Program-made: the position numbers and the translations under genes
Part shown: piece by piece, positions 27,121-41,459 of the stretch
Position numbering within the stretch: the stretch's first letter is position 1
How the letters are laid out: every line of letters begins with the position of its first letter
Source of the DNA: Saccoglossus kowalevskii
Lineage: Eukaryota; Hemichordata; Enteropneusta; Harrimaniidae
DNA length: 64,000 bases
Direction: 5' to 3'
Assembly (NCBI RefSeq): GCF_000003605.2
Contig: NW_003140751.1
Span: 16,864 to 80,863 of the forward strand
The notes under the pieces: model-generated
What the model saw: only the letters and a program-made list of their open reading frames with translations
Told to the model about the DNA's origin: nothing
Databases searched by the model: none

Positions 27121-28569
27121 GGGACAAGCTGCAGAAACTTGCATAGAATGTAGACACATACCACAAATCAGTTCTAGGGACAAGCTACAGAAACTCGCAT
27201 GCAATGTAGACACATACCACAAATCAGTTCTAGGGACAAGCTACAGAAACTTGCATGCAATGTAGACACATACCACAAATCAGTTCTAGGGACAAGCTGC
27301 AGAAACTTGCATGCAGTGTAGACACATACCACAAATCAGTTCTAAGGACAAGCTACAGAAACTTGCGTGGAATGTAGACACATACCACAAATCAGTTCTA
27401 GGGACAAGCTGCAGAAACTTGCATGCAATGTAGACACATACCACAAATCAGTTCTAGAGACAAGCTACAAAAACTTGCATGCAATGTAGACACATACCAC
27501 TAATCAGTTCTAGGGACAAGTTGCAGAAACTTACATGCAATGTAGACACATACCACAAATCAGTTCTAGGGACAAGCTACATAAACTTACATACAATGTA
27601 GACACATACCACAAATCAGTTCTAGGGACAAGCTACAGAAACTTGCATGGAATGTAGACACATACCACAAATCAGTTCTAGGGACATGCTGCAGAAACTT
27701 GCATGCAATGTAGACACATACTACAAATCAGTTCTAGAGACAAGCTACAGAAACTTGCATGGAATGTAGAAATACCACAAATCAGTTCTAGGGACAAGCT
27801 ACAGAAACTTGCATGCAATGTAGACACATACCACAAATCAGTTCTAGGGACAAGCTACAGAAACTTGCATGGAATGTAGACACATACCACAAATCAGTTC
27901 TAGGGACAAGCTGCAGAAACTTGCATGGAATGTAGACACATACCACAAATCAGTTCTAGGGACAAGCTGCATAAACTTGCATGCAATGTAGACACATACC
28001 ACAAGTCAGTTCTAGGGACAAGCTGCAGAAACTTGCATGCAATGTAGACACATACCACAAATCAGTTCTAGGGACAAGCTACAGAACCTTCCATGCGATG
28101 TAGACACATACCACAAATCAGTTCTAGGGACAAGCTGCAGAACCTTGCATGCAATGTAGACACATACCACAAATCAGTTCTAGAGACAAGCTATAGGAAC
28201 TTGCATGCAATGTAGACATACCACAAATCAGTTCTAGAGACAAGCTACAGAAACTTGCATGCAATGTAGACATACCACAAATCAGTTCTAGGGACAAGCT
28301 ACAGAAACTTGCATGAAATGTAGACACATACCACAAATCAGTTCTAGGGACAAGCTGCAGAAACTTGCATGCAATGTAGACACATACCACAAATCAGTTC
28401 TAGGGACAAGCTACAGAAACTTGCATAGAATGTAGACACATACCACAAATCAGATCTAGGGACAAACTGCAGAAACTTGCATGCAATGTAGACACGTACC
28501 ACAAATCAGTTCTAGAGACAAGCTACAGAAACTTGCATGGAATGTACAAATACCACAAATCAGTTCTAG
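27121..28569. repeat. B-type units
   Basis: These are near-consensus 56-mers with GCTACAG or GCTGCAG and GCATGC or GCATGG. The part from about 27960 to 28210, with CTGCATAAAC, CCACAAGTCAG, CAGAACCTTCC and CTATAGGAAC, recurs at 29513-29763 (offset 1,553 bp). There is no gene. Confidence 0.85.
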
Positions 28570-29500
28570 GGACAAGCTACAGAAACTTGCATGCAATGTA
28601 GACATAGACAAACCAGTTCTAGGGACAAGCTGCTGAAACTTGCATGGAATGTAGACACACAACACAAATCAGTTCTAGGGACAAGCTACAGAAACTTGCA
28701 TGGAATGTAGACACATACCACAAATCAGTTCTAGGGACAAGCTACAGAAACTTGCATGGAATGTAGACATACCACAAATCAGTTCTCGAGACAAGCTGCA
28801 GAAACTTGCAGGGAATGTAGACACATACCACAAATCAGTTCTAGGGACAAGCTGCAGAAACGTGCATGCAATGTAGACACATACCACAAATCAGTTCTAG
28901 AGACAAGCTGCAGAAACTGGCATGCAATGTAGACACATACCACAAATCAGTTCTAGGGACAAGCTTCAGAAACTTGCATGCAATGTAGACACATACCACA
29001 AATCAGTTCTAGGAACAAGCTCCAGAAACTTGCATGCAATGTAGACATATACCACAAATCAGTTCTAGGGACAAGCTACAGAAACTTGCATGGAATGTAG
29101 AAATACCACAAATCAGTTCTAGGGACAAGCTACAGAAACTTGCATGCAATGTAGACACATACCACAAATCAATTCTAGGGACAAGCTACAGAAACTTGCA
29201 TGCAATGTAGACACATACCATAAATCAGTTCTAGAGACAAGCTACAGAAACTTGCATACAATGTAGACACATACCACAAATCAGTTCTAGGGACAAGCTA
29301 CAGAAACTTGCATGCAATGTAGACACATACCACAAATCAGTTCTAGAGACAAGCTACAGAAACTTGCATGCAATGTAGACATACCACAAATCAGTTCTCG
29401 GGACAAGCTACAGGAACTTGCATGGAATGTAGACACATACCACAAATCTGTTCTAGGGACAAGCTGCAGAAACTTGCATGCAATGTAGACACATACCACA
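28570..29500. repeat. B-type cassette also present at 3.57-4.50 kb
   Basis: The offset is constant at 25,005 bp over about 930 bp. GACATAGACAAACCAG, CTGCTGAAAC, GACACACAACAC, GTTCTCGAGAC, TTGCAGGGAATG, GAAACTGGCATGC, AAGCTTCAG and AAGCTCCAG appear in the same order. GTTCTCGAGAC creates an XhoI-type CTCGAG. There is no gene. Confidence 0.87.
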
Positions 29501-31460
29501 AATCAGTTCTAGGGACAAGCTGCATAAACTTGCATGCAATGTAGACACATACCACAAGTCAGTTCTAGGGACAAGCTGCAGAAACTTGCATGCAATGTAG
29601 ACACATACCACAAATCAGTTCTAGGGACAAGCTACAGAACCTTCCATGCAATGTAGACACATACCACAAATCAGTTCTAGGGACAAGCTGCAGAACCTTG
29701 CATGCAATGTAGACACATACCACAAATCAGTTCTAGAGACAAGCTATAGGAACTTGCATGCAATGTAGACATACCACAAATCAGTTCTAGAGACAAGCTA
29801 CAGAAACTTGCATGGAATGTAGAAATACCACAAATCAGTTTTAGGGACAAGCTACAGAAACTTGCATGCAATGTAGACACATACCACAAATCAGTTCTAG
29901 GGACAAGCTACAGAAACTTGCATGCAATGTAGACACATACCACAAATCAGTTCTAGAGACAAGCTACAGAAACTTGCATGGAATGTAGACACATACCACA
30001 AATCAGTTCTAGGGACAAGCTACAGAAACTTGCATGGAATGTAGACACATACCACAAATCAGTTCTAGGGACAAGCTGCAGAAACTTGCATGCAATGTAG
30101 ACACATACTACAAATCAGTTCTAGGGACAAGCTATAGAAACTTGCATGCAATGTAGACATACCACAAATCAGTTCTAGGGACAAGCTACAGAAACTTGCA
30201 TGCAATGTAGACACATACCACAAATCAGTTCTAGGGACAAGCTACAGAAACTTGCATGGAATGTAGACACATACCACAAATCAGTTCTAGGGACAAGCTG
30301 CAGAAACTTGCATGCAATGTAGACACATACCACAAATCAGTTCTAGAGACAAGCTACAGAAACTTGCATGCAGTGTAGACATACCACAAATCAGTTCTAC
30401 GGACAAGCTACAGAAACTTGCATGCAATGTAGACACATACCACAAATCAGTTCTAGGGACAAGCTACAGAAACTTGCATGCAATGTAGACACATACCACA
30501 AATCAGTTCTAGGGACAAGCTGCAGAAACTTGCATGGAATGTAGAAATACCACAAATCAGTTCTAGAAACAAGCTACAGAAACTTGCATGCAATGTAGAC
30601 ACATACCACAAATCAGTTCTAGGAACAAGCTGCAGAAACTTTCATGCAATGTAGACACATACCACAAATCAGTTCTAGGGACAAGCTGCAGAAACTTGCA
30701 TGCAATGTAGAAACATACCACAAATCAGTTCTAGGGACAAGCTACAGAAACTTGCATGGAATGTAGACACATACCACAAATCAGTTCTAGGGACAAGCTG
30801 CAGAAACTTGCATGCAATGTAGACACATACCACAAATCAGTTCTAGAGACAAGCTACAGAAACTTGCATGCAATGTAGACACATACCACAAATCAGTTCT
30901 AGGGACAAGCTGCAGAAACTTGCATGAAATGTAGACACATACCACAAATCAGTTCTAGGGACAAGCTACAGAAACTTGCATGGAATGTAGACACATACCA
31001 CAAATCAGTTCTAGGGACAAGCTGCAGAAACTTGCATGCAATGTAGACACATACCACAAATCAGTTCTAGAGACAAGCTACAGAAACTTGCATGCAATGT
31101 AGAAATACAACAAATCAGTTCTGGGGACAAGCTACAAAAACTTGCATGCAATGTAGACACATACCACAAATCAGTTCTAGGGACAAGCTACAGAAACTTG
31201 CATGCAATGTAGACACATACCACAAATCAGTTCTAGAGACAAGCTACAGAAACTTGCATGGAATGTAGACACATACCACAAATCAGTTCTAGGGACAAGC
31301 TGCAGAAACTTGCATGCAATGTAGACACATACCACAAATCAGTTCTAGAGACAAGCTACAGAAACTTGCATGCAATGTAGACACATACCACAAATCAGTT
31401 CTAGAGACAAGCTACAGAAACTTGCATGGAATGTAGACACATACCACAAATCAGTTCTAG
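29501..31460. repeat. B-type units, low divergence
   Basis: These are long runs of 56-mers differing mainly at three sites: GCTACAG/GCTGCAG, GCATGC/GCATGG and GTTCTAGGG/GTTCTAGAG. The segment 29513-29889 repeats 27960-28340. A unit near 31099 has GAAATACAACAAATC with GTTCTGGGGAC and is repeated near 49160. There is no gene. Confidence 0.85.
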
Positions 31461-31890
31461 GGACAAGCTACAGAAACTTATATGGAATGTAGATACATAC
31501 CACATATCAGTTCTAGGGACAAGCTGCAGAAACTTGCATGGAATGTAGACACATACCACAAATCAGTTCTAGGGACAAGCTGCAGAAACTTGCATGCAAT
31601 GTAGACACATACCACAAATCAGTTCTAGGGACAAGCTGCAGAAACTTGCATGCATTGTAGACACATACTACAAATCAGTTCTAGGGACAAGCTGCAGAAA
31701 CTTGTATGGAATGTAGAAATACAACAAATCAGTTCTAGGGACAAGCTGCAGAAACTTGCATGCAATGTAGACATAGACAAACCAGTTCTAGGGACAAGCT
31801 GCTGAAACTTGCATGGAATGTAGACACACAACACAAATCAGTTCTAGGGACAAGCTACAGAAACTTGCATGGAATGTAGACACATACCAC
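31461..31890. repeat. Copy of the 3.29-3.72 kb B cassette
   Basis: It starts with ACTTATATGGAATGTAGATAC and runs through TGCATTGTAGAC, GAAATACAACAAATC, GACATAGACAAACCAG, CTGCTGAAAC and CACACAACAC. The offset to 3288-3717 is 28,174 bp. Confidence 0.87.
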
Positions 31891-34829
31891 AAATCAGTTC
31901 TAGGGACAAGCTACAGAAACTTGCATGCAATGTAGACACATACCACAAATCAGTTCTAGGGACAAGCTACAGAAACTTGCATGCAATGTAGACACATACC
32001 ACAAATCAATTCTAGGGACAAGCTACAGAAACTTGTATGGAATGTAGAAATACCACAAATCAGTTCTAGAGACAAGCTACAGAAACTTGCATGCAATGTA
32101 GACACATACCACAAATCAGTTCTAGGGACAAGCTGCAGAAACTTTCATGCAATGTAGACACATACCAAAAATCAGTTCTAGGGACAAGCTGCAGAAACTT
32201 GCATGCAATGTAGACACATACCACAAATCAGTTCTAGGGACAAGCTACAGAAACTTGCATGGAATGTAGACACATACCACAAATCAGTTCTAGGGACAAG
32301 CTGCAGAAACTTGCATGCAATGTAGACACATACCACAAATCAGTTCTAGGGACAAGCTACATCAACTTACATACAATGTAGACACATACCACAAATCAGT
32401 TCTAGGGACAAGCTACAGAAACTTGCATGGAATGTAGACACATACCACAAATCAGTTCTAGGGACAAGCTGCAGAAACTTGCATGCAATGTAGACACATA
32501 CCACAAATCAGTTCTAGAGACAAGCTACAGAAACTAGCATGGAATGTAGACACATACCACAAATCAGTTCTAGGGACAAGCTACGTCAACTTACATACAA
32601 TGTAGACACATACCACAAATCAATTCTAGGGACAAGCTGCAGAAACGTTTATGGAATGCAGAAATACCACAAATCAGTTCTAAAGACAAGCTACAGAAAC
32701 TTGCATGCAATGTAGACACATACCACAAATCAATTCTAGGGACAAGCTACAGAAACTTGCATGCAATGTAGACACATACCACAAATCAGTTCTAGGGACA
32801 AGCTGCAGAAACTTGCATGCAATGTAGACACATACCACAAATCAGTTCTAGGGACAAGCTGCAGAAACTTGCATGCAATGTAGACACATACCACTAATCA
32901 GTTCTAGGGACAAGCTACAGAAACTTGCATGGAATGTAGACACATACCACAAATCAGTTCTAGGGACAAGCTACAGAAATTTGCATGCAATGTATACACA
33001 TACCACAAATCAGTTCTAGGGACAAGCTGCAGAAACTTGCATGCAATGTAGACACATACCACAAATCAGTTCTAGGGACAAGCTACATAAACTTACATAC
33101 AATGTAGACACATACCACGAATCAGTTCTATGGACAAGCTGCAGAAACTTGCATGCAATGTAGACACATACCACAAATCAGTTCTAGGGACAAGCTACAG
33201 AAACTGGCATGCAATGTAGACACATACCACAAATCAGTTCGAGGGACAAGCTGCAGAAACTTGCATGCAATGTAGACACATACTACAAATCAGTTCTAGG
33301 GACAAGCTATAGAAACTTGCATGGAATGTAGACATACCACAAATCAGTTCTAGGGACAAGCTACAGAAACGTGCATGCAATGTAGACACATACCACTAAT
33401 CAGTTCTAGGGACAAGCTACAGAAACTTGCATGGAATGTAGACACATACCACAAATCAGTTCTAGGGACAAGCTGCAGAAAATTGCATGCAATGTAGACA
33501 CATACCACAAATCAATTCTAGGGACAAGCTGCAGAAACTTGTATGGAATGTAGAAATACCACAAATCAGTTCTAAAGACAAGCTACAGAAACTTGCATGC
33601 AATGTAGACACATACCACAAATCAATTCTAGGGACAAGCTACAGAATCTTGCATGCAATGTAGACACATACCACAAATCAGTTCTAGGGACAAGCTGCAG
33701 AAACTTGCATGCAATGTAGACACATACCACAAATCAGTTCTAGGGACAAGCTGCAGAAACTTGCATGCAATGTAGACACATACCACTAATCAGTTCTAGG
33801 GACAAGCTACAGAAACTTGCATGGAATGTAGACACATACCACAAATCAGTTCTAGAGACAAGCTGCAGAAACTTGCATGGAATGTAGACACATACCACAA
33901 ATCAGTTCAAGGGACAAGCTGCAGAAACTTGCATGCAATGTAGACACATACCACAAATCAGTTCTAGGGACAAGCTACATAAACTTACATACAATGTAGA
34001 CACATACCACGAATCAGTTCTATGGACAAGCTGCAGAAACTTGCATGCAATGTGGACACATACCACAAATCAGTTCTAGAGACAAGCTACAGAAACTTGC
34101 ATGGAATGTAGAAATACCACAAATCAGTTCTAGGGACAAGCTACAGAAACTTGCATGCAATGTAGACACATACCACAAATCAGTTCTAGGGACAAGCTAC
34201 AGAAACTTGCATGCAATGTAGACACATACCACAAATCAGTTCTAGGGACAAGCTACAGAAACTTGCATGCAATGAAGACACATACCACAAATCAGTTCTA
34301 GAGACAAGCTACAGAATCTTGCATGGAATGTAGACACATACCACAAATCAGTTCTAGGGACAAGCTGCAGAAACTTGCATGCAATGTAGACACATACTAC
34401 AAATCAGTTCTAGGGACAAGCTATAGAAACTTGCATGCAATGTAGACATACCACAAATCAGTTCTAGAGACAAGCTACAGAAACTTGCATGCAATGTAGA
34501 CACATACCACAAATCAGTTCTAGGGACAAGCTACAGAAACTTGCATGCAATGTAGACACATACCACAAATCAGTTCTACGGACAAGCTACAGAAACTTGC
34601 ATGCAATGTAGACACATACCACAAATCAGTTCTAGGGACAAGCTACAGAAACTGGCATGCAATGTAGACACATACCACAAATCAGTTCTAGGGACAAGCT
34701 ACAGTAACTTGCATGCAATGTAGACACATACCACAAATCAGTTCTAGGGACAAGCTGCAGAAACTTGCATGCAATGTAGACACATACCACAAATCAATTC
34801 TAGGGACAAGCTACAGAAACTTGCATGGA
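31891..34829. repeat. B-type units with ACTTACATACAATG variants
   Basis: Units with CTACATCAACTTACATAC or CTACATAAACTTACATAC occur near 32350, 32585, 33080 and 33980. GAAACGTTTATGGAATGCAG is at 32641. The segment 33780-34700 recurs at 36961-38100 (offset 3,180, then 3,237 bp after one extra 57-bp unit). There is no gene. Confidence 0.85.
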
Positions 34830-35060
34830 ATGTAGAAATACACCAAATCTCTTCTATAGACAAGCTACGCAAACTTGTGTGCGCTGTGTACACACACCCC
34901 AAATCTCTTCTCGGGACAAGCTGCACAAACTTTCGTGCGATGTGTACACATACCCCACATCTCTTCTAGGGACAAGCTGCGCAAACTTGTGTGCGATGTG
35001 TACACATACCCCAAATCAGTTCTAGGGACAAGCTACACAACCTTGTATGGAATGTGAACA
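34830..35060. repeat. Diverged island 3 with CpG-rich units
   Basis: Three to four adjacent units carry AAATCTCTTCT, GCTACGCAAACTTGTGTGCG, CTGTGTACACACACCCC, TTTCGTGCGATG, CACATCTCTTCT, GCTGCGCAAAC and GATGTGTACACATACCCC. These are the same alternative bases seen in islands 1, 2 and 4. The flanking units are ordinary B type. Confidence 0.9.
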
Positions 35061-37440
35061 TATACCACAAATCAGTTCTATGGACAAGCTACAGAAACTT
35101 GCATGCAATGTAGACACATACCACAAATCAATTCTCGGGACAAGCTACAGAAACTAGCATGGAATGTAGACACATACCACAAATCAATTCTAGGGACAAG
35201 CTACAGAAACTAGCATGGAATGTAGACACATACCACAAATCAGTTCTAGGGACAAGCTACAGAAACTTGCATGCAATGTAGACACATACCACAAATCAGT
35301 TCTAGAGACAAGCTACAGAAACTAGCATGGAATGTAGACACATACCACAAATCAGTTCTAGGGACAAGCTACATCAACTTACATACAATGTAGACACATA
35401 CCACAAATCAATTCTAGGGACAAGCTGCAGAAACGTTTAAGGAATGCAGAAATACCACAAATCAGTTCTAGGGACAAGCTACAGAAACTTGCATGCAATG
35501 TAGACACATACCACAAATCAATTCTAGGGACAAGCTACAGAAACTTGCATGCAATGTAGACACATACCACAAATCAGTTCTAGGGACAAGCTGCAGAAAC
35601 TTGCATGCAATGTAGACACATACCACAAATCAGTTCTAGGGACAAGCTGCAGAAACTTGCATGCAATGTAGACACATACCACTAATCAGTTCTAGGGACA
35701 AGCTACAGAAACTTGCATGGAATGTAGACACATACCACAAATCAGTTCTACGGACAAGCTACAGAAATTTGCATGCAATGTATACACATACCACAAATCA
35801 GTTCTAGGGACAAGCTGCAGAAACTTGCATGCAATGTAGACACATACCACAAATCAGTTCTAGGGACAAGCTACATAAACTTACATACAATGTAGACACA
35901 TACCACGAATCAGTTCTATGGACAAGCTGCAGAAACTTGCATGCAATGTAGACACATACCACAAATCAGTTCTAGGGACAAGCTACAGAAACTGGCATGC
36001 AATGTAGACACATACCACAAATCAGTTCGAGGGACAAGCTGCAGAAACTTGCATGCAATGTAGACACATACCACAAATCAGTTCTAGGGACAAGCTACAT
36101 CAACTTACATACAATGTAGACACATACCACAAATCAGTTCTAGGGACAAGCTACAGAAACTTGCATGGAATGTACACACATACCACAAATCAGTTCTAGG
36201 GACAAGCTGCAGAAACTTGCATGCAATGTAGACACATACCACAAATCAGTTCTAGAGACAAGCTACAGAAACTAGCATGGAATGTAGACACATACCACAA
36301 ATCAGTTCTAGGGACAAGCTACATCAACTTGCATGGAATGTAGACACATACCACAAATCAGTTCTAGGGACAAGCCGCAGAAACTTGCATGCAATGTAGA
36401 CACATACCACAAATCAGTTCTAGAGACAAGCTACAGAAACTTGCATGCAATGTAGACATACCACAAATCAGTTCTACGGACAAGCTACAGAAACTTGCAT
36501 GCAATGTAGACACATACCACAAATCAGTTCTAGGGACAAGCTACAGAAACTGGCATGCAATGTAGACACATACCACAAATCAGTTCTAGGGACAAGCTAC
36601 AGTAACTTGCATGCAATGTAGACACATACCACAAATCAGTTCTAGGGACAAGCTGCAGAAACTTGCATGCAATGTAGACACATACCACAAATCAATTCTA
36701 GGGACAAGCCTACAGAAACTTGTATGGAATGTAGAAATACCACAAATCAGTTCTAGAGACAAGCTACAGAAACTTGCATGCAATGTAAAAACATACCACA
36801 AATCAGTTCAAGGACAAGCTGCAGAAACTTTCATGCAATGTAGACACATACCACAAATCAGTTCTAGGGACAAGCTGCAGAAACTTGCATGCAATGTAGA
36901 CACATACCACAAATCAGTTCTAGGGACAAGCTGCAGAAACTTGCATGCAATGTAGACACATACCACTAATCAGTTCTAGGGACAAGCTACAGAAACTTGC
37001 ATGGAATGTAGACACATACCACAAATCAGTTCTAGAGACAAGCTGCAGAAACTTGCATGGAATGTAGACACATACCACAAATCAGTTCTAGAGACAAGCC
37101 TACAGAAATTTGCATGCAATGTAGGCACATACCACAAATCAGTTCTAGGGACAAGCTGCAGAAACTTGCATGCAATGTAGACACATACCACAAATCAGTT
37201 CTAGGGACAAGCTACATAAACTTACATACAATGTAGACACATACCACGAATCAGTTCTATGGACAAGCTGCAGAAACTTGCATGCAATGTGGACACATGC
37301 CACAAATCAGTTCTAGAGACAAGCTACAGAAACTTGCATGGAATGTAGAAATACCACAAATCAGTTCTAGGGACAAGCTACAGAAACTTGCATGCAATGT
37401 AGACACATACCACAAATCAGTTCTAGGGACAAGCTACAGA
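35061..37440. repeat. B-type units, related to 31.9-34.8 kb
   Basis: ACATCAACTTACATAC followed by AAACGTTTAAGGAATGCAG (35431) parallels 32643 (offset 2,788 bp). The TTTGCATGCAATGTATACAC unit near 35766 parallels the one near 32978. CAAGCCTACAG units occur near 36707 and 37097. There is no gene. Confidence 0.85.
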
Positions 37441-38380
37441 AACTTGCATGCAATGTAGACACATACCACAAATCAGTTCTAGGGACAAGCTACAGGAACT
37501 TGCATGCAATGAAGACACATACCACAAATCAGTTCTAGAGACAAGCTACAGAATCTTGCATGGAATGTAGACACATACCACAAATCAGTTCTAGGGACAA
37601 GCTGCAGAAACTTGCATGCAATGTAGACACATACTACAAATCAGTTCTAGGGACAAGCTATAGAAACTTGCATGCAATGTAGACATACCACAAATCAGTT
37701 CTAGAGACAAGCTACAGAAACTTGCATGCAATGTAGACACATACCACAAATCAGTTCTAGGGACAAGCTACAGAAACTTGCATGCAATGTAGACACATAC
37801 CACAAATCAGTTCTAGGGACAAGCTACAGAAACTTGCATGGAATGTAGACACATACCACAAATCAGTTCTAGGGACAAGCTGCAGAAACTTGCATGCAAT
37901 GTAGACACATACCACAAATCAGTTCTAGAGACAAGCTACAGAAACTTGCATGCAATGTAGACATACCACAAATCAGTTCTACGGACAAGCTACAGAAACT
38001 TGCATGCAATGTAGACACATACCACAAATCAGTTCTTGGGACAAGCTACAGAAACTGGCATGCAATGTAGACACATACCACAAATCAGTTCTAGGGACAA
38101 GCTACAGTAACTTGCATGCAATGTAGACACATACCACAAATCAGTTCTAGGGACAAGCTGCAGAAACTTGCATGCAATGTAGACACATACCACAAATCAA
38201 TTCTAGGGACAAGCTACAGAAACTTGTATGGAATGTAGAAATACCACAAATCAGTTCTAGAGACAAGCCTACAGAAATTTGCATGCAATGTAGGCACATA
38301 CCACAAATCAGTTCTAGGGACAAGCTGCAGAAACTTGCATGCAATGTAGACACATACTACAAATCAGTTCTAGGGACAAG
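37441..38380. repeat. 947-bp tandem duplication, first copy
   Basis: GAAGACAC at 37511 matches 38458, GCTACAGTAAC at 38101 matches 39048, and CAATTCTAGGG at 38198 matches 39145. Each pair is 947 bp apart. The match is lost after about 38260, where a CAAGCCTACAG unit with GTAGGCAC appears only here. There is no gene. Confidence 0.87.
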
Positions 38381-39210
38381 CTATAGAAACTTGCATGCAA
38401 TGTAGACACATACCACAAATCAGTTCTAGGGACAAGCTACAGAAACTTGCATGCAATGAAGACACATACCACAAATCAGTTCTAGAGACAAGCTAAAGAA
38501 TCTTGCATGGAATGTAGACACATACCACAAATCAGTTCTAGGGACAAGCTGCAGAAACTTGCATGCAATGTAGACACATACTACAAATCAGTTCTAGGGA
38601 CAAGCTATAGAAACTTGCATGCAATGTAGACATACCACAAATCAGTTCTAGAGACAAGCTACAGAAACTTGCATGCAATGTAGACACATACCACAAATCA
38701 GTTCTAGGGACAAGCTACAGAAACTTGCATGCAATGTAGACACATACCACAAATCAGTTCTAGGGACAAGCTACAGAAACTTGCATGGAATGTAGACACA
38801 TACCACAAATCAGTTCTAGGGACAAGCCGCAGAAACTTGCATGCAATGTAGACACATACCACAAATCAGTTCTAGAGACAAGCTACAGAAACTTGCATGC
38901 AATGTAGACATACCACAAATCAGTTCTACGGACAAGCTACAGAAACTTGCATGCAATGTAGACACATACCACAAATCAGTTCTAGGGACAAGCTACAGAA
39001 ACTGGCATGCAATGTAGACACATACCACAAATCAGTTCTAGGGACAAGCTACAGTAACTTGCATGCAATGTAGACACATACCACAAATCAGTTCTAGGGA
39101 CAAGCTGCAGAAACTTGCATGCAATGTAGACACATACCACAAATCAATTCTAGGGACAAGCTACAGAAACTTGTATGGAATGTAGAAATACCACAAATCA
39201 GTTCTAGAGA
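38381..39210. repeat. 947-bp tandem duplication, second copy
   Basis: The same unit order as 37441-38260 is seen, with small changes such as GCTAAAGAATC for GCTACAGAATC and CAAGCCGCAG for CAAGCTGCAG. There is no gene. Confidence 0.87.
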
Positions 39211-41459
39211 CAAGCTACAGAAACTTGCATGCAATGTAGACACATACCACAAATCAGTTCTAGGGACAAGCTGCAGAAACTTTCATGCAATGTAGACACA
39301 TACCACAAATCAGTTCTAGGGACAAGCTGCAGAAACTTGCATGCAATGTAGACACATACCACAAATCAGTTCTAGGGACAAGCTACAGAAACTTGCATGG
39401 AATGTAGACACATACCACAAATCAGTTCTAGGGACAAGCTGCAGAAACTTGCATGCAATGTAGACACATACCACAAATCAGTTCTAGGGACAAGCTACAT
39501 CAACTTACATACAATGTAGACACATACCACAAATCAGTTCTAGGGACAAGCTACAGAAACTTGCATGGAATGTAGACACATACCACAAATCAGTTCTAGG
39601 GACAAGCTGCAGAAACTTGCATGCAATGTAGACACATACCACAAATCAGTTCTAGAGACAAGCTACAGAAACTAGCATGGAATGTAGACACATACCACAA
39701 ATCAGTTCTAGGGACAAGCTACATCAACTTACATACAATGTAGACACATACCACAAATCAATTCTAGGGACAAGCTGCAGAAACGTTTATGGAATGCAGA
39801 AATACCACAAATCAGTTCTAAAGACAAGCTACAGAAACTTGCATGCAATGTAGACACATACCACAAATCAATTCTAGGGACAAGCTACAGAAACTTGCAT
39901 GGAATGTAGACACATACCACAAATCAGTTCTAGGGACAAGCTACAGAAATTTGCATGCAATGTATACACATACCACAAATCAGTTCTAGGGACAAGCTGC
40001 AGAAACTTGCATGCAATGTAGACACATACCACAAATCAGTTCTAGGGACAAGCTACATAAACTTACATACAATGTAGACACATACCACGAATCAGTTCTA
40101 TGGACAAGCTGCAGAAACTTGCATGCAATGTAGACACATACCACAAATCAGTTCTAGGGACAAGCTACAGAAACTTGCATGGAATGTAGACACATACCAC
40201 AAATCAGTTCTAGGGACAAGCTACAGAAATTTGCATGCAATGTATACACATACCACAAATCAGTTCTAGGGACAAGCTGCAGAAACTTGCATGCAATGTA
40301 GACACATACCACAAATCAATTCTAGGGACAAGCTGCAGAAACTTGCATGCAATGTAGACACATACCACTAATCAGTTCTAGGGACAAGCTACAGAAACTT
40401 GCATGGAATGTAGACACATACCACAAATCAGTTCTAGGGACAAGCTACAGAAATTTGCATGCAATGTATACACATACCACAAATCAGTTCTAGGGACAAG
40501 CTGCAGAAACTTGCATGCAATGTAGACACATACCACAAATCAGTTCTAGGGACAAGCTGCAGAAACTTTCATGCAATGTAGATACATACCACAAATCAGT
40601 TCTAGGGACAAGCTACAGAAACTGGCATGCAATGTAGACACATACCACAAATCAGTTCTAGGGACAAGCTACAGTAACTTGCATGCAATGTAGACACATA
40701 CCACAAATCAGTTCTAGGGACAAGCTGCAGAAACTTGCATGCAATGTAGACACATACCACAAATCAATTCTAGGGACAAGCTACAGAAACTTGTATGGAA
40801 TGTAGAAATACCACAAATCAGTTCTAGAGACAAGCTACAGAAACTTGCATGCAATGTAGACACATACCACAAATCAGTTCTAGGGACAAGCTGCAGAAAC
40901 TTTCATGCAATGAAGACACATACCACAAATCAGTTCTAGAGACAAGCTACAGAATCTTGCATGGAATGTAGACACATACCACAAATCAGTTCTAGGGACA
41001 AGCTGCAGAAACTTGCATGCAATGTAGACACATACTACAAATCAGTTCTAGGGACAAGCTATAGAAACTTGCATGCAATGTAGACACATACCACAAATCA
41101 GTTCTAGGGACGAGCTACAGAAACTTGCGTGCGATGAAGACTCATACCACAAATCAGTTCTAGGGACGAAGCTGCAGAAACTTGCATGCGATGTAGACAC
41201 ATACCACAAATCAGATCTAGGGACAAGCTACAGAAACTTGCATGCAATGTAGACACATACCACAGATCAGTTCGAGGGACAAGCTACAGAAACTTGCATG
41301 CAATGTAGACACATACCATCAAATCAGTTCTAGGGACAAGCTACATAAACTTACATACAATGTAGACACATACCACAAATCAGTTCTAGGGACAAGCTGC
41401 AGAAACTTGCGTGCAGTGTAGACACATACCACAAATCAGTTCTAGGGACAAGCTACAGA
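39211..41459. repeat. B-type units, incl. block shared with 49.7-50.3 kb
   Basis: AAACGTTTATGGAATGCAG (39781) and TTTGCATGCAATGTATACAC units (near 39947, 40227 and 40452) recur. The segment 40660-41230 matches 49740-50310 at 9,079 bp and includes GGGACGAGCTACAG and CAGATCTAGGG. One-base insertions occur near 41167 (GGGACGAAGCTG) and 41318 (ACCATCAAATC). There is no gene. Confidence 0.86.
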
